Assembly (NCBI GenBank): GCA_002862785.1
Contig: PKDZ01000039.1
Location: forward strand, 54,198 to 118,197
Direction of reading: 5' to 3'
From: Flavobacteriales bacterium
GTDB taxonomy: Bacteria; Bacteroidota; Bacteroidia; Flavobacteriales_D; Sanyastnellaceae
DNA: 64,000 nucleotides
The notes under the pieces are model-generated. The model did no database searches and was not told where the DNA came from. It saw only the letters and a program-made list of their open reading frames with translations. Every line of letters begins with the position of its first letter. Position 1 is the stretch's first letter. Position numbers and translations under genes: made by a program. Shown here in pieces: positions 38,430 through 45,901 of the stretch.

Positions 38430-38821
38430 TGAACCTCGGACAACGCAATCAGGTGCAGGCCGGGGGCAACATGTCCTCGATGACGGACCTCGTGTTCCTG
38501 CTGCTCATCTTCTTCGTGATTCTATCGACGCTGGTGTCGAATGGGGTCAACGTGGACCTGCCGCAGAGCAAGGGCACGAGCAGTGCGAGCTCGCGGCTGA
38601 CCGTTTCAATCAAGCCCGACGGAACCTATTACCTCAACGGCACCGCCATCGCACGGGCCGACATCGAGCCCGCCCTGAAGGTCAAATTCGCCGACCAAAG
38701 CGATCCGGTATTGTATTTGCAAGTCGACAAGGAGGTGCCCACCGGGCAGACCGTCGAGGTGATTGGCCTGGCCAAGGCGAACGACTGGAAGGTCATGCTC
38801 GGCGCCCAACCCACCCGCTGA
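38429..38821 (+). CDS. exbD: ExbD/TolR family biopolymer transport protein
   Basis: NMSSMTDLVFLLLIFFVILSTLVSNGVNVDLPQSKG; follows exbB with ATGA overlap. Confidence 0.93.
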   Translation: MNLGQRNQVQAGGNMSSMTDLVFLLLIFFVILSTLVSNGVNVDLPQSKGTSSASSRLTVSIKPDGTYYLNGTAIARADIEPALKVKFADQSDPVLYLQVDKEVPTGQTVEVIGLAKANDWKVMLGAQPTR

Positions 38822-38828
38822 TACGCCC

Positions 38829-39638
38829 ATGTCGCACTTTGACTGGAACGCCCACCAGGCCGAGCAGGAACGCCGCGAGCGCCGCCGCGCCGCCGTCTTT
38901 TCGACGGTGACGTACGCTGTGATTGTGGTGGGGTGCCTGTTTCTCGTGGCGTTTCAGGAGGTCACCCCCCCACCGGGGGAGCAATTCGTGGCCGTGGGTG
39001 TGGCGGACTTCGGCAATGTGGAAGAAGCCGGTGGCGAGCGCGAGACCGAAGTGCCCTCTGAACAGGTGGAGGAGGTCATCGAACAGGAGGTGAGCGAAAG
39101 CACGGTGGAGGAAGTGGCGCCTGTGGAAGCCGTGGTCACCGAGGAATCGAGTGAAGTGGATGTTCCCGCACAGGAGGAGGTGGTGGAAGAGGTGACGGAG
39201 GTCGAGGATCCCGACCCGGAGCCTGAAATCTCCCAAGACCTGTCCAACGCCCTGAGCCAGATGTTCAGCAACAGCGGCGGTGGCGGCTCGGAGGGCCAGC
39301 AGGAGGGGATTGGCAACAGTGGCGCTGAGGATGGGAAGATCGAAGGCGCGGGCGTGGTCTCCGGAGATTTCGGAGACAGCTTCCTCGAGGGTGGCACCAT
39401 GATTGGTGAGCCGAGCCTAGACCGCAAACCCGATGAGGAGGGGGTGGTGCGAATGAAGATTTACGTCGACAAATCCGGACGGGTGACGGATGCCCGATTT
39501 GACCCCAACAACAGCACGACGTCGAGCAGCCGCTTGGTGGCCTTGGCCAAGGAAGCGGCCCTGACGGCCAAGTTCAGCAGCCACCCGACCAAGCCAACCC
39601 GCATCGGGTGGATTCAATTCAACTTCGAGTTGCAATGA
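38829..39638 (+). CDS. TonB-like energy transducer with acidic Val/Glu-rich linker
   Basis: Single N-terminal TM; C-terminal GVVRMKIYVDKSGRVTDARFDPNNSTTSSSRLVALAKEAALTAKF; in exbB-exbD operon. Confidence 0.85.
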   Translation: MSHFDWNAHQAEQERRERRRAAVFSTVTYAVIVVGCLFLVAFQEVTPPPGEQFVAVGVADFGNVEEAGGERETEVPSEQVEEVIEQEVSESTVEEVAPVEAVVTEESSEVDVPAQEEVVEEVTEVEDPDPEPEISQDLSNALSQMFSNSGGGGSEGQQEGIGNSGAEDGKIEGAGVVSGDFGDSFLEGGTMIGEPSLDRKPDEEGVVRMKIYVDKSGRVTDARFDPNNSTTSSSRLVALAKEAALTAKFSSHPTKPTRIGWIQFNFELQ

Positions 39639-39868
39639 GCGCTTGGCCTGAGCAGTCTCTTCCGGCCGATTTTTCTGCAAACCGCATCCAAGACCTGGCG
39701 TTCACCACCTTGGACCGGGCGGACTTCGATGCGCTCATGGATTGGTGCGATTTCGAAGGGTGGAATCCCGGAGAGCCCGTTTTTGAAGTGGCCCGGATGG
39801 TGCACGGTCCCACTCCCGCTTGGCCCGCGGACCGGATGTACGGCGTGACCTCCTACGAGCTGGGGTGA
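39635..39868 (+). CDS. Small ORF (77 aa) resembling the N-terminal part of a GNAT acetyltransferase
   Basis: MSAWPEQSLPADFSANRIQDLAFTTLDRADFDALMDWCDFEGWNPGEPVF...; ATG overlaps the tonB stop, 13-nt gap to folC. Confidence 0.5.
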   Translation: MSAWPEQSLPADFSANRIQDLAFTTLDRADFDALMDWCDFEGWNPGEPVFEVARMVHGPTPAWPADRMYGVTSYELG

Positions 39869-39881
39869 AGAACAGCGTACC

Positions 39882-41084
39882 ATGACCTACCCACAGACGT
39901 TGGAATGGCTGTACGCGCAGTTGCCCATGTTTCAGAGGACAGGACCTGTGCGGTACCGCTTGGATTTGTCCAAGACCCTCGGGCTGTGTAACGCCCTTGG
40001 CCATCCGGAAAAGGGGCTTCAGGTCATTCACATCGCGGGCACCAATGGCAAGGGCTCGGTGTCCCATGCCGTGGCTGCAGCGCTCCAGGCCCGAGGCCTG
40101 AAAGTGGGGTTGTCCACGTCGCCGCATTTGGAGGATCCACGCGAACGAATCCGCGTCAACGGGACCTGCATCTCTGAATCGGATTTCGTCGCCTTCGTGG
40201 CGGACAACATGAAGGTCTGGCGCACATGGGAGCCCAGCTTCTTTGAAGTCATGTTCACCATGGGACTCGACGCCTTCCGCAAGGCTGAAGTCGATGTGGC
40301 GGTGTTGGAGACCGGGATGGGGGGGAGGTTGGATTCGAGCAACATTTTTCCAGCGCCGCTGGTGACGGCCATCACGTCCATCGGGATGGATCACCAGCAA
40401 TTCCTCGGCAACGACCTGCGCTCCATCGCTCGCGAGAAAGCGGGCATTCTGAAAGAAGGCGCGCCCTGTGTGCTGGGCATCCTGCCGCCGGAAGCGCGGT
40501 CTGTGGTGCTGGAGCAATCGTTGCGGCTGGGGGTGGAAGTCCACGATGGCCTGCCGGACCCAGAACGGATGAAGGGCCCGGAGTGGCTTTCTCGGAACCG
40601 CGCGGTGGCGCGTCGCATTCTTCACCTGCTGCCGGGACAAGCTGCCACGGATGAGAAAATTCTGATGGCGGGTCCTGTGGCCTGGGGCCTGCGTGGTCGC
40701 TGGCAATTCTGGGATGAGGATTGCTTGTTGGATTGCGCGCACAACGTGGAGGGGATCACGGCGGCCGGCAAGGCCTTGGAGGCCCTCGGCCGGCCAGTTC
40801 GACTGGTCTACGCGGCGGTGGCGGACAAGGATGTGGTTGAAGCCCTTTCCTGTCTGCCGGAGACGGCGCACAACCACTGGTGTGCGGCGGAAGTGCCTCG
40901 TGCCATGCCCGTGGAGGAGCTGGCCGCCTTGGCCTCGTCGGCGGGCCGGACCGGATCGATTCACCAGAGCGTGGCGGACGCCCTGGCAGCGGCCAGAAGC
41001 AGCAGAACGGGGCAGGAGCTCGTGGTGGTCCTCGGCAGCGTGTTCACCGTGGGAGAAGCCCTCACGGCATTGCAAGCGGGCTGA
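39882..41084 (+). CDS. folC: Bifunctional folylpolyglutamate synthase/dihydrofolate synthase
   Basis: VIHIAGTNGKGSVSHAVAAALQARGLKVGLSTSPHLEDPRERIRVNG...LETGMGGRLDSSN. Confidence 0.96.
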   Translation: MTYPQTLEWLYAQLPMFQRTGPVRYRLDLSKTLGLCNALGHPEKGLQVIHIAGTNGKGSVSHAVAAALQARGLKVGLSTSPHLEDPRERIRVNGTCISESDFVAFVADNMKVWRTWEPSFFEVMFTMGLDAFRKAEVDVAVLETGMGGRLDSSNIFPAPLVTAITSIGMDHQQFLGNDLRSIAREKAGILKEGAPCVLGILPPEARSVVLEQSLRLGVEVHDGLPDPERMKGPEWLSRNRAVARRILHLLPGQAATDEKILMAGPVAWGLRGRWQFWDEDCLLDCAHNVEGITAAGKALEALGRPVRLVYAAVADKDVVEALSCLPETAHNHWCAAEVPRAMPVEELAALASSAGRTGSIHQSVADALAAARSSRTGQELVVVLGSVFTVGEALTALQAG

Positions 41085-43274
41085 TCAGGGGCAGGTGCAT
41101 CCGAAGACGCCGAGCAGGATGAGCAAATCAGTCGTGCCGACGAGGTCGTCCAGGTCGAGGTCGGCGGGGTGCGGTCCTACGTTGCCGAAGTTGGCCAGCA
41201 TAAACAGCACGTCCTCCACGGTTTGGGCCCCATCGCCATCGATGTCTCCGAGGCAACCTCCATACGGGCCGATGCCGCAGGTGTTGTTGATGGAACCATC
41301 GAAGTAACTGTTGGCCAGATCACAGGCCTGCGTGCCGCAGACAATGCCCATGAGGCGGCCGCGGATGTCGTCAGTTACTGGATGGATGCCCCCCCAGATG
41401 CGGGACAAACTGCACTGGTCGGAGGCGTCGTAGTAGGTGGCCCACTGCAGGGTCACATCCACCGACGGTCCGATTTCGAAGACGAGAAAGTCATCCTGAG
41501 GACATTCGAATTCGCCCATGCCCCCAGGGAAGAAGGGGTCCCCGGTGATGCAGGTCAGGACCTCGGCCGCAGACCGGCTGAAGGTCGAATGGCCGGAGAC
41601 GTACCCGGCGAACGGCGGGGTCACGAAGCTGGGCCGCTGGTAGGGCCACCAGTTCTCGGCCAGGATCCAACCTACGCCGGCGATGTTGCCGGCGGTGTCG
41701 ATGGGAATGTCCAGCCCGTTGTCGGCCTCGTAGGTGTCGATGTAGTCAGGACCTTGCCACGTATAGACCTTGACCTTGCCGATGTTTTCCCCTCCGATTC
41801 CGGCCAAATCGTCCGTGTCGTCCACGAGTTCGATGAAGCCCGGGTAGAGCGGAATGCCGTTGGGGCTGTAGCTCGGCAATGCCGGATCCGTGGATTGACC
41901 TTGGTCGGCCATGTAGCGGATGGCGGAGACGGGACGAGCATAGTCGTAATAGCCTTTCACACTCCAGGCGGCAATGGCGGCGTCGTGGACGGCACCGCCC
42001 AACGTGAGGTAGGCTTTGACCTCATACTCGAGCGGGTCGAGCTCTTCTCCCTCGCCCATCCAATCGCGGGTGAAGTCCGGGTGGGACATGACCTCGTTGA
42101 GGATGCTGAACCAGTGACCCGGGGGGGTCTCGCTGTCCGGGCCATCCGCCCAGAATTCCGCGAGGATGCGGGTGTAGTCTCCAAGGGGCACGATCTGCTC
42201 CTCGTAGGGAAGTCCGGTGTGCGGATTGAGGTCGTGTCCGATGCCGACGTCACCGCCGTTGAAATAGGTGTAGAAGTCCCCGTAGTCGGCGATGTCCTCC
42301 GGGAGAGACGGCACGTTTCCGATGGTGGCGGGGCTCGCGTCCACCATCACCCCGTTGTAAGGATCATGATGCGACTGCCAGATGCTCACCATCGCGAAAT
42401 GGTGCTTGTACATGCTGTCCTCGGCGAAGGGCTGGTCGCCTCCGATGTAGACCGGCGGGCCGGGATCGAGCCAAGTGGGCCACATCTCCCCATCCCGTTC
42501 GTACATGATCATCTGGTCATTTTCCAAGGCAAACGGTTGGACCCACCCCCACTCGGGGCTTTGGAACGGCGGAGCGCTCTCCAGCACCTCTCCGGACTGG
42601 TCGACGAAGCCGTCGATGGCGAGGGGCTGCCAGCGGTTGGGGTCGATCACGGTCGGATTGCCCGGGTCGGACACCACGAGTTGGTCGTTCAGGGGCTCGT
42701 AGTAGACGTTGGAGTAGTCGAAGGCCTCATTGGCTCCATCCTGCAGTCCGAAGGCGATGACCTGTTCGGCGATGTAATTTCCCAGCGCGGCCGGAGAACC
42801 AAAAGCGTAATTGGTGGACGTTAGGGAAGGATCATAGCCCAAAGCCGTGAGCAGGGAGTCGAACCGCGCCTGGGAGGGAATGACCCCCGGGGAGTTCGAA
42901 TAGCGGTGGCTCAGCACCCGATAGGCGGCATAGGAAGCCGCTTCCTTCCGCGCCGTGGGGATGTCGAGGAAGGGGAGGATGTTCTCTGGAATGCCGTCAA
43001 ATTCAGCGGTGTAGCCACCCACGGTGTGGCCAAGGAGCGTGGGCTCAGCGGTCTCGTCGTACGCCGCCCACGCATCGTACATGGCCAGGGAGACATGGTA
43101 CAGGTTCCGGGCGTGAACGGGGGGTCGGGCGAAATCGTCTCGGATGCCCATCAGTTGCGCCTCGATCCATTCGAACGCCACATCGTGTTCCGCTTCCTGA
43201 GCTTCAACGGTGCCAATCGGCGAGCCAAGAAGGGTCAACAGAGCGGCTGCGATGGAAAATTGACGAAGGGGCAT
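41085..43274 (-). CDS. Secreted vanadium-dependent haloperoxidase-like (PAP2 superfamily) protein with dockerin-like C-terminal repeats
   Basis: KGYYDYARP (Kx6RP), GYVSGHSTFSRSA (SGH), SRIWGGIHP (SRx5H); signal peptide; C-terminus GDIDGDGAQTVEDVLFMLANFGNVGPHPADLDLDDLVGTTDLLILLGVFGCTCP. Confidence 0.88.
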   Translation of the reverse strand: MPLRQFSIAAALLTLLGSPIGTVEAQEAEHDVAFEWIEAQLMGIRDDFARPPVHARNLYHVSLAMYDAWAAYDETAEPTLLGHTVGGYTAEFDGIPENILPFLDIPTARKEAASYAAYRVLSHRYSNSPGVIPSQARFDSLLTALGYDPSLTSTNYAFGSPAALGNYIAEQVIAFGLQDGANEAFDYSNVYYEPLNDQLVVSDPGNPTVIDPNRWQPLAIDGFVDQSGEVLESAPPFQSPEWGWVQPFALENDQMIMYERDGEMWPTWLDPGPPVYIGGDQPFAEDSMYKHHFAMVSIWQSHHDPYNGVMVDASPATIGNVPSLPEDIADYGDFYTYFNGGDVGIGHDLNPHTGLPYEEQIVPLGDYTRILAEFWADGPDSETPPGHWFSILNEVMSHPDFTRDWMGEGEELDPLEYEVKAYLTLGGAVHDAAIAAWSVKGYYDYARPVSAIRYMADQGQSTDPALPSYSPNGIPLYPGFIELVDDTDDLAGIGGENIGKVKVYTWQGPDYIDTYEADNGLDIPIDTAGNIAGVGWILAENWWPYQRPSFVTPPFAGYVSGHSTFSRSAAEVLTCITGDPFFPGGMGEFECPQDDFLVFEIGPSVDVTLQWATYYDASDQCSLSRIWGGIHPVTDDIRGRLMGIVCGTQACDLANSYFDGSINNTCGIGPYGGCLGDIDGDGAQTVEDVLFMLANFGNVGPHPADLDLDDLVGTTDLLILLGVFGCTCP

Positions 43275-43392
43275 CTCTTTTCGATGAATTGACGTGCTCT
43301 CCCGCTGGGCTTCCTTAAAGATACGAAGAGCATGGAAAAGCACTTCGCAACGCAGGTTTCCCTCCGGTGGCGCGGATTGTCAGGCTGTGTGG

Positions 43393-43467
43393 TGGGCGGT
43401 GAGGGACTCGAACCCCCGGCCCTCTCGGTGTAAACGAGATGCTCTGAACCAACTGAGCTAACCGCCC
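43393..43467 (-). tRNA. tRNA-Val (anticodon TAC), CCA encoded at 43390-43392
   Basis: Minus strand GGGCGGTTAGCTCAGTTGGTTCAGAGCATCTCGTTTACACCGAGAGGGCCGGGGGTTCGAGTCCCTCACCGCCCA-CCA; complete cloverleaf. Confidence 0.97.
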
Positions 43468-43505
43468 GGGGAGGGCAAAAATACGGAAGGGCGATCTTGC
43501 GGGCC

Positions 43506-44321
43506 ATGGCGCGGACACAGACGGCTTGGCAATGGTTCCGGTGGTGGAGGCAATGGCGCCATCTGCCCGTTGTCGAGCGGGGCGGGACGTTCCAGAAGCT
43601 GTTGCGTGCCCGTCGGACGACCTCCTTGGATTGGCGTTTGGTCCGGAATTCGTTGCCCCGTCCGTCCACGGAACTCATCGAGATGCTGGATTTCGGAGCC
43701 GCGTCGGGGGAGGAGGGCGTGACCCGTCGCCTTTCCGTGGGCCAACTCGAGGGGACAGCGTCCACGGACCGGAGGAAGGCCCTTTGGCTGGCGGCCTTGG
43801 CCGAATCCGTTGAACCGAGATCGGACAAGGACCGGGTCATCCTCGAGCTGGGCACTTGTCTGGGGGCCGGTGCAGTCAGCTTTGTGCTCGGGGCTGGAGG
43901 ACGTTGCCGGTATGTCGGGCTCGAAGGGAGTCCGCAATTGGCGGCCTTGACGGGTGAACGTCTGAACAAGACGGCCCCGGAAGCCACCGTCGACCTGCGG
44001 GTGGGCCCGTTCCGTGACACCTTGCCCACATTGTTGGCGGAACAGCCGCGCTTCGACCTCGTTTTCCTCGATGGCCACCACGATGGCCGCATCCTTCTCG
44101 ATCAATGGGAACGGCTTCGGACCTCCATCCTCCCAGGGGGGTGGATGGTGGTGGATGACATCCGGTGGTCCACGGACATGCAGGCCGTATGGAACACCCT
44201 GGCCCATCAGCCTGATGTCCAGGCGGTGGACCTGTTCCGCATGGGCGCATTGCGGAATTCCGGGCCGGGACAACCGACTTCAGGCGGGCCGAGACGGATT
44301 CCATTCCCCCTGTTGGCTTGA
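43506..44321 (+). CDS. Class I SAM-dependent methyltransferase
   Basis: RVILELGTCLGAGAVSFVLGAGGRCRYVGLEGSPQLAALTGERL...FDLVFLDGHHDGRILLDQWE...GGWMVVDDIRWS. Confidence 0.85.
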   Translation: MARTQTAWQWFRWWRQWRHLPVVERGGTFQKLLRARRTTSLDWRLVRNSLPRPSTELIEMLDFGAASGEEGVTRRLSVGQLEGTASTDRRKALWLAALAESVEPRSDKDRVILELGTCLGAGAVSFVLGAGGRCRYVGLEGSPQLAALTGERLNKTAPEATVDLRVGPFRDTLPTLLAEQPRFDLVFLDGHHDGRILLDQWERLRTSILPGGWMVVDDIRWSTDMQAVWNTLAHQPDVQAVDLFRMGALRNSGPGQPTSGGPRRIPFPLLA

Positions 44322-44371
44322 GGAAGAAAATCGGCTGTGGCGAGGCAAATCGGGGATACCTTCGCGCCCCG

Positions 44372-45880
44372 ATGACCAACAAGACCGCCCTCATCATCCT
44401 CGACGGCTGGGGAATCGGCCGCCCCGACGGCAACAACGCCGTGCATGTGGCCTCCACACCCTGTTTCGACCGCCTGCTGGCGGACCACCCCCACGCCACG
44501 CTCACCACGCACGGTGAGGACGTCGGCCTTCCCGCAGGGCAGATGGGCAACAGTGAAGTGGGTCACCTCAACATCGGGGCCGGCCGCGTTGTCTATCAGG
44601 ACCTGCTCCGCATCAACCGGGCCGTCGCGGACGGGTCCATCGCCACCGAGCCGGTGCTCCAGGAGGCGCTGTCGGCCGCCAAGGAGGAGGGCCGACGGCT
44701 CCATTTCATGGGGTTGGTGAGCCGGGGGGGCGTCCACAGCCAGCAGGACCACCTGCACGCCCTGCTGCGCATCGCCGCCGATGCCGAGGTGCCTGACGTG
44801 GTGGTCCACGCCTTCACCGATGGTCGGGATACGGCGCCCAAGCTCGGCGCGGGATACCTCGAGGAACTCGAGGCCGTTTGTGCCGAAACCGGTGCTGGAC
44901 TCGCCACCGTCTGCGGCCGGTACTGGGCGATGGACCGGGACAAGCGCTGGGAGCGCATCGCCAAGGCTTATGACCTTTTGGTTCACGGGCAGGGGAACGC
45001 CTTTCCGGATGCGGCAACGGCCATGGCCGCCGCCTATGCCGCGGAAGTCACCGATGAGTTCGTGGAGCCTGCGATCCTCGAGGGAGTGGACGGCCGGATT
45101 CGTCCGGGGGATGTGGTGTTCTGCTTCAATTTCCGCACCGACCGGTGCCGGCAGATCACCACGGCCTTGACCCAGCAGGATTTTCCGGACCACTCCATGG
45201 CGACGTTGGATGTGCACTACGTCACGATGACCAACTACGACGAGCGGTTCGAGGGCGTGGAGGTGCTCTACGACAAGCCCAACCTGCCGATGACGATGGG
45301 CGAGGTGGTCAGCGCGGCCGGCGGCACCCAGCTCCGGCTGGCCGAAACCGAGAAGTACCCGCACGTCACCTTCTTCTTCAGCGGCGGCCGGGAGGCCGAA
45401 TTCGAGGGAGAGCAGCGCGCCGTGGCGCCTTCGCCCAAGGTGGCGACCTATGACCTGCAGCCGACGATGAGCGCGGCAGGCGTGGCCGATGCCGCCATCG
45501 GGGCCGTGGGGTCTGCAGCCCCTCCGGATTTTGTCTGCTTGAACTTCGCCAACCCGGACATGGTGGGACACACCGGCGTCTTCGAGGCGGTGGTGGCCGC
45601 CTGCGAGGAGACGGACCGCCAACTCCAGCGTGTCATGGAGGCCGGGCTGAAGGCCAGGTATTCCTTCTTGGTCATCGCCGACCACGGCAATGCGGAGTTG
45701 GCCCGCAACCCGGATGGGACGCCGCATACGGCGCACACGACGAATCTCGTTCCGGTCGTGGCGGTGGCCGAGGGCGTGGAGGCCGTGCGCGATGGCATCC
45801 TCGCGGATGTGGCGCCCACCTTGCTTCGGCTCATGGGCTTGGAGGCACCGCAGGAAATGACGGGAACCGCCCTCGTCTGA
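44372..45880 (+). CDS. gpmI: 2,3-bisphosphoglycerate-independent phosphoglycerate mutase
   Basis: ALIILDGWGIGRPDGNNAVHVASTPCFDRLLADHPHATLTTHGEDVGLPAGQMGNSEVGHLNIGAGRVVYQDL. Confidence 0.98.
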   Translation: MTNKTALIILDGWGIGRPDGNNAVHVASTPCFDRLLADHPHATLTTHGEDVGLPAGQMGNSEVGHLNIGAGRVVYQDLLRINRAVADGSIATEPVLQEALSAAKEEGRRLHFMGLVSRGGVHSQQDHLHALLRIAADAEVPDVVVHAFTDGRDTAPKLGAGYLEELEAVCAETGAGLATVCGRYWAMDRDKRWERIAKAYDLLVHGQGNAFPDAATAMAAAYAAEVTDEFVEPAILEGVDGRIRPGDVVFCFNFRTDRCRQITTALTQQDFPDHSMATLDVHYVTMTNYDERFEGVEVLYDKPNLPMTMGEVVSAAGGTQLRLAETEKYPHVTFFFSGGREAEFEGEQRAVAPSPKVATYDLQPTMSAAGVADAAIGAVGSAAPPDFVCLNFANPDMVGHTGVFEAVVAACEETDRQLQRVMEAGLKARYSFLVIADHGNAELARNPDGTPHTAHTTNLVPVVAVAEGVEAVRDGILADVAPTLLRLMGLEAPQEMTGTALV

Positions 45881-45901
45881 GGGCCAGGTTCCGGAAGGGC
45901 A

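Noticed and set aside
41169-42824. 551-aa plus ORF antisense to the haloperoxidase-like gene
   Set aside because: Val/Gly/Asp/His-biased translation; the minus strand carries the catalytic motifs and signal peptide.
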